Shown: piece by piece, positions 17,313 to 26,843 of the stretch
How the letters are laid out: each line of letters begins with the position of its first letter
Position numbering within the stretch: position 1 is the first letter of the stretch
Assembly: GCF_037026715.1 (NCBI RefSeq)
Contig: NZ_JBANCG010000001.1
Span: 248,001-312,000, forward strand
DNA from: Breoghania sp037026715
Lineage (GTDB): Bacteria; Pseudomonadota; Alphaproteobacteria; Rhizobiales; Stappiaceae
DNA: 64,000 nt
Direction: 5' to 3'
Made by a program: the position numbers and the translations under genes
The notes under the pieces: generated by a model
The model's database searches: none
What the model saw: only the letters and a program-made list of their open reading frames with translations
Told to the model about the DNA's origin: nothing

Positions 17313-20300
17313 CTGAATTCGATCTACATCACCGTCGGCATTACGCTGATCCTGGCGCTGGTCGCGGCATTGGTGGCGCCTGTCTTCATCGACTGGAGCG
17401 CCTACCGCACCACATTCGAGGACTATGCGGGCAAGGCGCTCGGCCACCGGGTCACGGTTCTGGGCTCCGCCGATGCGCGCCTGCTGCCGACGCCGACGCT
17501 CACTTTCTCCGACGTGCGGGTGGGCGAGGCGGAAGACCCGCTGATGGTGATCTCGCGCTTCAAGGTGCGGGTGGAGTTGCCGCCGCTTCTGACCGGCAAG
17601 ATCCAGGTCGTCGACATGGAGCTGGACAAGCCGCAGCTCAACGTGTCGCTCGACGAATCCGGCCGGATCGACTGGCTGACGGCGCATGTGCCGGATTCCG
17701 GTTCCGGCCTCAATCCCGACGATGTCCAGCTGGAGGACGTGCAGGTTACCAACGGCGCGGTTCGTGTGGTGGATGCGCGCACGGGACGGACCTACCGGGC
17801 CGACGACATCAATCTCCAGATTTCCGCGCGCTCGCTGGAAGGCCCGTTCAAGGCGGACGGCAGCGCGACGATTGCCGGCGTTCACCAGTCCGTGCGCATC
17901 GCCACCGGGCGGCGCGGGGCGGACGGCATCCGCGTCAAGGCCGACATCCAGCCGACCGACATCATGGCGACCCTGCAGACCGACGGCCTGCTTTCCCAGG
18001 AGACCGGCAAACCGGTCTATTCCGGCAGCTACGCGGTGGAAAGCGTCGCCATGGCGGACCCGGACGACGCGAATTCGCAGGGCTCGCTCGAACCTCTGGC
18101 GCGGCTCTGGCGCGGCGAGGGGACGTTCTCGCTCGATCCGAGCGCGCTTGAGATCGACAAGGGCGCGTTCCGCTACGGGCCGGAGGATCGTGCGGTGCGC
18201 ATCGAGGGCGACGGCCGCATCCGGTTCGGCGCAACGCCCCGGTTCACCGCCCGTCTGACCGCCAAGCAGATTGATCTGGACCGTCTGTTCGGGACCGGAC
18301 CGAAAGAGCCGATTTCGATCGCGCAAGGCGCCGCCGCGATGATGGCCGGGATAAAGGCCCTGCCGCTGCCGCCGATACCGGGTTCCTTCAAGCTCGATCT
18401 GCCCGCCCTCGTGGCCGCCGGGGGGCTTGCCCAGGATATCCATCTGGAAGCGGAAACGTTGCCGCGCGGCTGGAAGGTCACCGCGCTTGAGGCGCGCCTG
18501 CCCGGCCAGACGATGGTGTCGTCCTCCGGCGAGTTGCGCGTTGCCGACGAGCCCGCCTTTTCCGGCAGCGTTCGCGTCGCCTGTTCGCAGCCTTCGGCCT
18601 TTGCGGCCTGGTGGCGGCGCGGCGAAGGCGGGGGCATGCCGCTGGCGCTGGAACCCTTCTCCGCCTCCGCCCATGTGGAGGCGGCGGCCGACGGCGTCGC
18701 CTTCAACGGCCTGGAGGGAAAGCTCGGCGATGCGGCGATTTCCGGCGACGTGACGTGGCGCGCCCCGACAGACAGCGGGCGGGCACGGATCGCGGCCAAT
18801 CTGGAGGCCGACAGGCTTGATCTCGACCAGCTTTCCACGCTTGCCGGCGTCCTGCGCCGCGACGGGGTCGGGGAGAGCGGAGACGGGAAAGGCGAGGCTG
18901 CGAAGGCCGGGCAGGGACTGGACACCGACGTGTCCGTTCGTCTCGATGCGGGAACGCTCGTCTATTCCGGCGTGCGAGCGGACGACGTTCAGGTGCGCGC
19001 CAGCCTTGCCGGCGACGATCTGGAGGTCGAGCAGTTCTCGGCCGCGGATCTGGCCGGCGCGAAGATCGAGGCCCGCGGCCGCATCGCCAAGCTCACCTCC
19101 GCGCCGGACGGCAGATTCGACACGAGTGTGAAGGCGCAGCGCATCGACGGGCTCGTGATGATGCTCAAGGGCCTCTTTCCGCAAAGCGCGCTGGTCGACC
19201 GGCTTCAGGCCGGCGGCGATGCGCTCGCGCCGCTCGACCTTTCCGCTTCCATCACCGCGCGGGCCGAGAGCGCCGACAGCTCCAAGGTGCAAATGTCGCT
19301 CGCCGGCGATCTCGGCGGCACCACACTCGACGCGGCGGTGAATGCGTCCGGCAGCGTCGAGAGATGGCGCGAGGCGCAGGTGGCGGCCAATGTCTCGCTG
19401 AAGGCGGACGAGGGCGTGCGGCTTCTCGGGCAAATGGGGATCGACGCGGTTCCGCTGCCGGGTATGGGGCCGGGGGCCGTGACGCTGCGGGCCGAGGGCA
19501 AGGCGGGCGAAGGCCTTGCCGTGACTGCGGTTGCCGATGGCCTTGGTGCCTCCGCGTCTTTCGACGGCAAGATGGCCTTCCCGGAAGGGGCGGCCGGCGA
19601 AGGCGGGCCGGTCTATGACGGCACGCTCGCCTTCAAGAGCGATGATGTCGCTCCCATCGGCATGCTCGCCGGGCGCCTGCTGCCGATGATGGACGGCGAG
19701 ATTCCCGTGGATGCCAAGGCGACGGTGAGCGGTGCCGGCGCTTCCGCGTCGCTTTCGAAGGTCAACGCGCGGCTCGGCGATGTCACCTTGAGCGGCAAGC
19801 TCGATGCGGTTCTGGGCGGCCCCGCGCGGCGCGTTTCGGGCGATGTGCGGGTCTCGCAGGTGGTGCTGGCGCGGCTTTCGGAATTGCTGCTCGGTGCCGA
19901 TGCGTGGACGGCGGTTGGCGGCGGCGCGGACGCGGCGGCGGGATCGCACTGGCCGGGGGCCGCCTTCGGCGTGCCGCTGATGGGCCAGGGCACCGTGTCG
20001 CTCAACGTCACAACCGGCGCGGTCGATATCGGGCTTGCGCAGCCGGTCGAACAGGCGACCTTCGCCGTGCAGCTGAAGCGCGACGAACTGGCGATCGACA
20101 ATCTTTCCGGCGCCTTCAACGGCGGCACGCTTTCCGGATCGCTGTTGGTCAAGCGTTCCGGTGCGCAGGCGGCGGTGTCCGGCAATCTCGACGTTTCGGG
20201 CGCCGCGCTGGAAAATCTCGTGTGGCGGCGCAACGATCGGCCGGTGGCGAACGGCCTTGTCGACGCCAAGCTCGACTTCGAGGGAACCGGACGCTCGATT

Positions 20301-21449
20301 GCCGGGATCGTCGCGGGGCTTGCCGGCGGCGGCAGTTTCACCATTCGCGACGGCGAGATCCGGTCTATCAACCCGGCGGCGTTCGCCTCCGTCATCCGGG
20401 CTGCAGATGCCGGGCTCGACCTGAAGCCGGAGAAGATCGCCAGCGTTTTCGAAAGCCATCTCGATGCCGGCTCCCTGCCGTTCAGACGCATCGACGGTAC
20501 GCTGGTGATCGCGGCGGGAACGGCGCGGGCGCGCAACGTGACGATCGACAGCCCGAGCGCGACCGCCTTCGGGTCCGCGCAGGTCGATCTTGAGCGCTGG
20601 AAGCTTGAGAGCGACTGGTCGCTGAAGGTCGATCCGGGGGAGAACGCGGTGACGGGGGCGGAAGCACAGGTGGGGGTGCTCTTTCGCGGCGCGCTCGACG
20701 ATCCGCACCGGGAAATCGACATCCAGCCCTTCACCGCCTTCCTGACGCTGCGCGCCTTCGAGAAGGAAGTGCGGCGGGTGGAGGAACTGCAGTCCGACAT
20801 CAACGAGCGCGACCGGTTGATGCGCGAGATGCGCCAGCTTCGCCGCGACGAGGACAAGCGAAAGCAGGCCGAGCGGGACAAGGCCGACGCGGCTTCAAAG
20901 GCCGCCCGTGAGGCCGAGGACACGGCGGCCGCGCAGCGCAAGGCGGCCGAGGAAAAGGCTGCCCAAGAAAAAGCAGCCGCTGAAAAGGCTGCACAGGAGA
21001 AGGCTGCCCGGGAGAAGGCCGCGCGGGAGGCGGCGAAGAAGGCGGTTCCCGCACGTGAACCGAGCCCGGCACCGCAGGCGGCAACGCCCGGCCCGTCCGA
21101 TGAGCCGCTGTCGATGGAGGAATTCATCAAGCGCATTCGGCCGGCGATCGACGGGGACAGGTCGGCCGTGCCCGACGACACGGACACAGTCGGAGGCGGC
21201 TCGCCGGGCGGCGAAAGGCCGATGCAGCTCGACGGCGGGCTGGCAGCCCCCATCACCATCGATCCGCGTCCGGTCAGGCCCGCCGCTCCCGCCGGCGACG
21301 AAGCCTCGGGGAACACCGGTTCCATCGCGGGCGACCGGACACCGGCACGTGAAACCCGGCCGGCGCCGCAGCGGCCGAAGATCCCGCGCTTTATTACGGT
21401 TCCGGGAAGCGTGCGCGTCGTTCCCAATCCCGATTATCCGGGCAACTAG
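17313..21449 (+). CDS. AsmA-like large envelope protein
   Basis: About 1378 residues from a proposed CTG start at 17313. Reading from here gives NSIYITVGITLILALVAALVAPVF, the single N-terminal membrane helix expected of AsmA. GGAG lies about eight bases upstream, and no ATG, GTG or TTG before the helix fits. The next usable start, TTG 17370, would cut the helix. The long beta-rich body contains AsmA repeats, including KALGHRVTVLGSADARLLPTPTLTFSDVRVG and a C-terminal GGGSFTIRDGEI block. A 40-residue Ala/Lys/Glu coiled coil (about 1200-1250) precedes a Pro-rich tail. AsmA proteins are thought to bridge the periplasm and move lipids to the outer membrane. Confidence 0.85.
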   Translation: MNSIYITVGITLILALVAALVAPVFIDWSAYRTTFEDYAGKALGHRVTVLGSADARLLPTPTLTFSDVRVGEAEDPLMVISRFKVRVELPPLLTGKIQVVDMELDKPQLNVSLDESGRIDWLTAHVPDSGSGLNPDDVQLEDVQVTNGAVRVVDARTGRTYRADDINLQISARSLEGPFKADGSATIAGVHQSVRIATGRRGADGIRVKADIQPTDIMATLQTDGLLSQETGKPVYSGSYAVESVAMADPDDANSQGSLEPLARLWRGEGTFSLDPSALEIDKGAFRYGPEDRAVRIEGDGRIRFGATPRFTARLTAKQIDLDRLFGTGPKEPISIAQGAAAMMAGIKALPLPPIPGSFKLDLPALVAAGGLAQDIHLEAETLPRGWKVTALEARLPGQTMVSSSGELRVADEPAFSGSVRVACSQPSAFAAWWRRGEGGGMPLALEPFSASAHVEAAADGVAFNGLEGKLGDAAISGDVTWRAPTDSGRARIAANLEADRLDLDQLSTLAGVLRRDGVGESGDGKGEAAKAGQGLDTDVSVRLDAGTLVYSGVRADDVQVRASLAGDDLEVEQFSAADLAGAKIEARGRIAKLTSAPDGRFDTSVKAQRIDGLVMMLKGLFPQSALVDRLQAGGDALAPLDLSASITARAESADSSKVQMSLAGDLGGTTLDAAVNASGSVERWREAQVAANVSLKADEGVRLLGQMGIDAVPLPGMGPGAVTLRAEGKAGEGLAVTAVADGLGASASFDGKMAFPEGAAGEGGPVYDGTLAFKSDDVAPIGMLAGRLLPMMDGEIPVDAKATVSGAGASASLSKVNARLGDVTLSGKLDAVLGGPARRVSGDVRVSQVVLARLSELLLGADAWTAVGGGADAAAGSHWPGAAFGVPLMGQGTVSLNVTTGAVDIGLAQPVEQATFAVQLKRDELAIDNLSGAFNGGTLSGSLLVKRSGAQAAVSGNLDVSGAALENLVWRRNDRPVANGLVDAKLDFEGTGRSIAGIVAGLAGGGSFTIRDGEIRSINPAAFASVIRAADAGLDLKPEKIASVFESHLDAGSLPFRRIDGTLVIAAGTARARNVTIDSPSATAFGSAQVDLERWKLESDWSLKVDPGENAVTGAEAQVGVLFRGALDDPHREIDIQPFTAFLTLRAFEKEVRRVEELQSDINERDRLMREMRQLRRDEDKRKQAERDKADAASKAAREAEDTAAAQRKAAEEKAAQEKAAAEKAAQEKAAREKAAREAAKKAVPAREPSPAPQAATPGPSDEPLSMEEFIKRIRPAIDGDRSAVPDDTDTVGGGSPGGERPMQLDGGLAAPITIDPRPVRPAAPAGDEASGNTGSIAGDRTPARETRPAPQRPKIPRFITVPGSVRVVPNPDYPGN

Positions 21450-21578
21450 AACGGCTGGGTTCTTCAAACGCCGATAAATCGTGTAAGACGCCGGGTTGAA
21501 CGCGGTGGCGCTGCAAGATGCCGATTCCGTTCATATACAGACCTGTCCGTGAACCCGCGGCAAGACGAGGAAGTCTCG

Positions 21579-21938
21579 ATGAAATTGACCGGCAGCCCTT
21601 TGTTGCTTGCGACCTGTCTTGTGGTCGCAAACACCGCATCCGCGTTCGCTTCGGATTGGTTGCACGGCACCTATGTCAACGAAGACAAGGATCAGTTCAT
21701 ACACGAGGTGCTGTTCTGCGAGGACGGAAAGGCTCTGGCGCGCATCGAACGAAGAACGTATGCGATCAATGTGCGGGACGGAAAAAGATACGTGGAATTC
21801 TACTGGAACGGCGCGTTTTCGTTCGAGGTGAGCAAGGACGAGCAAAAGCTGCTGCCGGCCGACGATTTCACCAGGGAATGGTTCACCGCGACGGCACTGA
21901 CAAGAGATCCGGCCCGTACCGAGACCTGCGACTGGTAG
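21579..21938 (+). CDS. Small secreted protein, tandem paralogue A
   Basis: 119 residues from ATG 21579, with GAGGAAG eight bases upstream. Residues 1-24 form a signal peptide ending ASAFA before SDWLHG. The mature part has two cysteines (FCEDG and the C-terminal TCDW) that could pair in the periplasm. I do not recognise the family. The next gene is a clear paralogue, sharing W-L-x-G-T-Y, the FC motif, RRTY, RDGK, KLLPADDF, EWF and a C-terminal CxW. The context (downstream of the AsmA gene) gives no function. Confidence 0.75.
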   Translation: MKLTGSPLLLATCLVVANTASAFASDWLHGTYVNEDKDQFIHEVLFCEDGKALARIERRTYAINVRDGKRYVEFYWNGAFSFEVSKDEQKLLPADDFTREWFTATALTRDPARTETCDW

Positions 21939-22127
21939 GTCCGTCGGCCCCGTCTCTCCCGGCCAAACTGTCTTTTCGCTTCGTTGAGGAACGCGTCCGA
22001 ACGCCTGCGACGCGGATGACAAAAAACTGTGCAAAACGCATTCCCCGCAAGGTTCGCGGCAGGGCTACCCCATTTTCTCCTCGAACGGTCTGATATTTGA
22101 CCATTTGTTCAAAACGAGGAAGATGGA

Positions 22128-22484
22128 ATGAAAATGTCCCGTCGTTCAGTGATTTTCGCAGTCGCCTTCCTGGCCGCAGGCTCGGCATCCGCAGATGAGT
22201 GGTTGCAGGGGACATATATCAACGACGATCCCGATGGCATGATGAGCGAAGCGATCTTCTGCGATGCCGGCAAGGCCTATGTCGGCGGCATGGCGCGGCG
22301 GACCTATACGGTGGAGATGCGGGACGGAAAGAAGTTCGTGGTGTTGAACTCCAACGGCAAGTTCACGTTCTCGGTGTCCGACGACAGTGAAAAGCTGCTG
22401 CCCGCCGACGATTTCACGAAGGAATGGTTCACCAAGACCAGCCTGACGAAGGATCCCAAGCGCAAGGACACCTGCAACTGGTAA
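22128..22484 (+). CDS. Small secreted protein, tandem paralogue B
   Basis: 118 residues with a signal peptide (about 1-22, ending SASA before DEWLQG). It is a tandem paralogue of the gene 189 bases upstream. Shared features include GTYIND, IFCDAGKAY, ARRTYTVEMRDGK, KLLPADDFTKEWF and the C-terminal DTCNW, and both genes use the same GAGGAAG ribosome site. The mature core has two conserved cysteines. Family and role are unknown; a periplasmic location is inferred. A strong terminator follows. Confidence 0.75.
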   Translation: MKMSRRSVIFAVAFLAAGSASADEWLQGTYINDDPDGMMSEAIFCDAGKAYVGGMARRTYTVEMRDGKKFVVLNSNGKFTFSVSDDSEKLLPADDFTKEWFTKTSLTKDPKRKDTCNW

Positions 22485-22518
22485 GTCGCTTCGCCGCGAC
22501 GCAAGGCGAAAAAAATCA

Positions 22519-22548
22519 GGGCGGCACCGCGAGGCGCCGCCCTTTTTT
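22519..22548 (+). terminator. Rho-independent terminator after the tandem secreted genes
   Basis: GGGCGGC (22519-22525) pairs with GCCGCCC (22536-22542) around a short GC loop, followed by six T residues. It also lies 21 bases beyond the stop of the oppositely oriented RHH gene, and A residues on its left side could let it work on that strand too. Confidence 0.85.
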
Positions 22549-22569
22549 GTTGTGCTGGTTGTCGACCGT

Positions 22570-22788
22570 TCAGTGGCGGGTGCCGCGATAGTGCGCAAGC
22601 ACGGCCAGGCGGACAGCGGAGGCGAGCGCCGCATCCGATGCCCGGTTGTCGTCGATCTGGGCGATCGTTGCCGCAAGCGAGAGCGAGCGGTCGCGGGCGA
22701 TCTCCTCCAGCGCGTCCCAGAACTCAGGCTCGAGCGCCAGGCTCGTGCGGTGACCATGAAGGGTGAGTGAACGTTTGTGCAATCTCAT
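22570..22788 (-). CDS. Ribbon-helix-helix domain protein
   Basis: 72 residues. The Arc/MetJ-like fold begins KRSLTLHGHRTSLALEPEFWDALEEIA (beta strand then helix), followed by a second helix (LSLAATIAQIDD) and SAVRLAVLAHYRG. This matches the RHH_4 group found next to DUF4169 genes in Rhizobiales. It may bind DNA as a dimer. Its start overlaps the DUF4169 stop by four bases (ATGA), so the two are coupled and downstream of fumC. Confidence 0.8.
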   Translation of the reverse strand: MRLHKRSLTLHGHRTSLALEPEFWDALEEIARDRSLSLAATIAQIDDNRASDAALASAVRLAVLAHYRGTRH

Positions 22789-22988
22789 GCGCCGTCGTCA
22801 TCGCGGCTGGGGGTCTCCAGCCGGTGTCCCTCAAGCGATCGGGTGGCCTTTTCGGTCTCGGCTTGCGCCTTGTCCTTCTCGAACCTGGTCTTGCCGAAGC
22901 GAATCCGGTTCTCGGCCGCCGCGGTTTCCTTTTCGGCACGACGCCGGGCCTTGCGCGCCTGCCGCAAATTGATGATGTCGGCTGTCAT
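22785..22988 (-). CDS. DUF4169 family protein
   Basis: 67 residues, very basic and helical. It opens MTADIINLRQARKARRRAEKE and continues with a charged helix to RLETPSRDDDGA. This is the DUF4169 pattern, a small alphaproteobacterial protein of unknown function usually encoded after fumC and before an RHH protein, as here. It lies 145 bases after the fumC stop and overlaps the next gene by four bases. Confidence 0.8.
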   Translation of the reverse strand: MTADIINLRQARKARRRAEKETAAAENRIRFGKTRFEKDKAQAETEKATRSLEGHRLETPSRDDDGA

Positions 22989-23133
22989 GACTGTCTCCGA
23001 CGCGAAGCCCCCGCCCCAATGCGTTCAAGCAACCGGGATGCCTCGCGGTCCTTCCCAGATGCAGCCCACTACCGCAACGCGGGTGAGCCGACAAAGTTGC
23101 GTTGCCAATTGCACTTTTTGTGTGGCGACGCGG

Positions 23134-24522
<1,389 letters not shown>

Positions 24523-24600
24523 GGGAAGGCTCCGGACTGGAAATGAAATCGAAGGCGGGTAGCGGGGAAAATGGCACCCGGCCTGTCGACGTCAAGCCTT

Positions 24601-24616
24601 CCCGTGCGCGCACGGG
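24601..24616. other. Perfect 16-bp palindrome between sspB and fumC
   Basis: CCCGTGCG is followed directly by CGCACGGG, a perfect palindrome in the 134-base gap. It may be an operator for fumC or an RNA hairpin; no T-tract follows on either strand. Confidence 0.4.
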
Positions 24617-24656
24617 ACGATGGGGGCGTGCGCGATGCGCAGCCCCGTTTCGGCTG

Positions 24657-25244
24657 TCAGTTCTTCTTGCGGAAGGCGTCGAGGGAGACGACGTCGGCGC
24701 CGGTAGCGGGTTTGTCTTCGCCGGACTTGTCGCCAGCGGATTTTCCGCTTTCATCCGCGCCTTCGGCGGTGGGCGTCTCGGTGTTCAGCGTCTCGATCGT
24801 GCCCGGCGTGGTCATCTGGTCGATGTCGGAGAGCGTGCGGGCCGCATCGCCGGCGGCGACCACCTCGGCCGGCAGTTCCTCCGCCGTCTTGCCCGGCTCG
24901 AATTCCAGCGCGAACTGGACGGACGGGTCGAAGAAGCCCTTGATCGCGGCGAACGGCACCAGCAGCCGCTCGGGCACGCCGCCGAAGGACAGGCCCACCT
25001 CGAAGGTGTGATCGGTGATGGTGAGATCCCAGAACTGATGCTGGAGGACGACGGTCATTTCCTGCGGGTAGCGCTCGCGAAGGCGCTGGGAAATGCGCAC
25101 GCCGGGAGCGTTCGTGTCGAAGGCAATGTAGAAATGATGCTCACCGGGAAGGCCGGTCCGGGCCACCTCGGTCAGGATCTTCTTCACTGCGCCGCGAAGG
25201 GCGTCCTGGATGATGATGTCGTAGCGGATCAGGTCTTCGGGCAT
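24657..25244 (-). CDS. sspB: SspB-like ClpXP adaptor (alphaproteobacterial type)
   Basis: 195 residues from ATG 25244. The N-terminal ~130 residues (PEDLIRYDIIIQDALRGAVKKIL, TGLPGEHHFYIAFDT, PGVRIS, HQFWDLTITDHTFEVGLSFGGVPERLLVPF) match the alphaproteobacterial SspB fold that binds ssrA-tagged proteins. An acidic flexible linker leads to a C-terminal tail (VVSLDAFRKKN) of the kind that docks on ClpX. It should deliver tmRNA-tagged proteins to ClpXP. The tmRNA gene itself lies directly upstream on the same strand, a direct functional pairing. The ribosome site before the ATG is weak. Confidence 0.92.
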   Translation of the reverse strand: MPEDLIRYDIIIQDALRGAVKKILTEVARTGLPGEHHFYIAFDTNAPGVRISQRLRERYPQEMTVVLQHQFWDLTITDHTFEVGLSFGGVPERLLVPFAAIKGFFDPSVQFALEFEPGKTAEELPAEVVAAGDAARTLSDIDQMTTPGTIETLNTETPTAEGADESGKSAGDKSGEDKPATGADVVSLDAFRKKN

Positions 25245-25419
25245 GAGCTGTTCGACATTCCGTGGAACGCAGGAGCGGCCCTGCGCGCCGTATCGTTGGG
25301 GAGGCATCCGAATGGATGCGGGTTCGATTCAGACGTTTCGGATCCCGCGAACATGGACTTTCGCGATGCAAAAGGGAAGCGGTCTGCGTCACGCATGACT
25401 GCCGGCCGTTACAATCTTC

Positions 25420-25770
25420 CCTCCAGCTGAAAAGAAAGTGGAGGCTTCTGTTGCCAGGTGCCTCCGGACCCCGCCTGCCGGTGCTACCCGACAGGACTTT
25501 AAAGGACTACCTGCACCGCATTACGCGGCGACGGCGTTGTCCATAGCATAGTTGTCGTTGGCAACTATTGATAAGGCCCGATAACGGCGGAACCATGCCG
25601 GGCGAAAGCGCAGTCTTTACACCCTCGTCGATCCTGTTTCGCCCCCGCCGGAGACCACCGCTCGCCGTTTTCCGGCTTCAATGGTCTCTGGTGGAGGCGC
25701 CGGGTACCGCCCCCGGGTCCGATAGGTTTATTGCACTGACCGTTTATCGCCATAGCCGGGTTGCCCCGGC
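25420..25770 (-). ncRNA. ssrA: Transfer-messenger RNA, two-piece circularly permuted
   Basis: On the minus strand the acceptor piece comes first and ends CGCCTCCACCA, with its CCA at 25691-25689. A ~42-base intervening segment (25688-25647) closed by GAGACC/GGTCTC follows. The coding piece then starts GGGGGCGAAAC at 25646. GGGGGCG pairs with CGCCTCC, giving the tmRNA acceptor stem including the G-U third pair. The tag frame (25562-25521) reads ANDNYAMDNAVAA then TAA. The piece ends in a hairpin near 25420. This permuted layout is the alphaproteobacterial form. It rescues stalled ribosomes. The outer ends are approximate. Confidence 0.93.
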
Positions 25771-25776
25771 AGTTCG

Positions 25777-25806
25777 AATATAGGGAGCGGTGGCCCGGAT
25801 GAAAAG
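25777..25806 (-). promoter_or_regulatory. Probable ssrA promoter
   Basis: On the minus strand TATATT (25782-25777) is a good -10 box, about seven bases before the inferred 5' end of the acceptor piece. CTTTTC, centred near 25803, lies at roughly the right distance for a weak -35. Confidence 0.45.
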
Positions 25807-26011
25807 AGTGTGACGGCCTTGGCCGGCTTTTCTGCTGGGGATGCGCGTCGTTTCCCGCAAAAGGCTGCAATGTTCGGGGGATCGGGTGGGCCATGCACGT
25901 ACCCCACGCGCGCTCTTGTCTTGGGGAAAGCGCGGATGTTTTTCGGTTTCCCTTGCCTTGGCGCGCGCTGGCTCCGAACCTTTGCCTCCAACGAATCGGA
26001 AAGCAGTCTCC

Positions 26012-26806
26012 ATGCAGCAATATCTGGACCTGATGCGGCGGATCCTCGATGAGGGCTCCGTGAAAACCGACCGGACGGGCACCGGCACACGGTCCGTCTT
26101 CGGGCATCAGATGCGGTTCGATCTGGCGGAAGGCTTTCCGCTGGTCACCACCAAGAAGCTGCACCTGCGCTCGATCATCCACGAGCTCCTGTGGTTCCTG
26201 AACGGCGACACCAACATCGCCTACCTGAAGGAAAACGGCGTCTCCATCTGGGACGAATGGGCGGACGAAAACGGCGATCTGGGCCCCGTCTACGGCAAGC
26301 AGTGGCGCTCGTGGCCGACGCCCGATGGCGGCTCGATCGACCAGATCGCCGAGATCGTCGCCGAAATCCGGCGCAATCCCGACAGCCGGCGCCTCGTCGT
26401 CTCGGCCTGGAACCCGGCCGACCTGCCGGCCATGGCGCTGGCACCGTGCCATTGCCTGTTCCAGTTCTATGTCGCCGACGGCAAGCTCTCCTGCCAGCTC
26501 TACCAGCGCTCCGCCGATGTGTTTCTCGGCGTGCCGTTCAACATCGCCTCCTATGCGCTGCTCACCCTGATGGTCGCGCGTGCAACGGGGCTCGAGCCCG
26601 GCGATTTCGTCCACACGCTCGGCGATGCGCATCTCTATTCTAACCATCTGGAGCAGGCCGAACTGCAGCTGTCGCGCGCGCCTCGGCCGCTGCCGAAAAT
26701 GGTGCTGAACCCGGAGGTGCACGACCTGTTCGGCTTCCGGTTCGAGGATTTCCGGCTGGAAGGCTACGACCCGCATCCGCACATCAAGGCGCCGGTGGCG
26801 GTCTAG
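26012..26806 (+). CDS. thyA: Thymidylate synthase
   Basis: 264 residues from ATG 26012, exactly the E. coli ThyA length; the frame extends upstream but without homology. It methylates dUMP to dTMP using methylene-tetrahydrofolate. The active-site Cys146 is in LAPCHCLFQFYV. The folate and dUMP sites are intact (RTGTGTRSVFG, QRSADVFLGVPFNIASYALL, DAHLYSNH). folA, which regenerates tetrahydrofolate, lies 1.15 kb downstream on the same strand, separated by an oxidoreductase gene. Confidence 0.97.
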   Translation: MQQYLDLMRRILDEGSVKTDRTGTGTRSVFGHQMRFDLAEGFPLVTTKKLHLRSIIHELLWFLNGDTNIAYLKENGVSIWDEWADENGDLGPVYGKQWRSWPTPDGGSIDQIAEIVAEIRRNPDSRRLVVSAWNPADLPAMALAPCHCLFQFYVADGKLSCQLYQRSADVFLGVPFNIASYALLTLMVARATGLEPGDFVHTLGDAHLYSNHLEQAELQLSRAPRPLPKMVLNPEVHDLFGFRFEDFRLEGYDPHPHIKAPVAV

Positions 26807-26843
26807 GCGGCATAATAAAACACAACAAAAGGGGGGAGTTGTC

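Noticed and set aside
17166..20708. 1180-codon open frame on the strand opposite the AsmA-like gene
   Set aside because: It is Arg/His/Gly-rich with no recognisable domain and mirrors the GC-rich third positions of the real gene.
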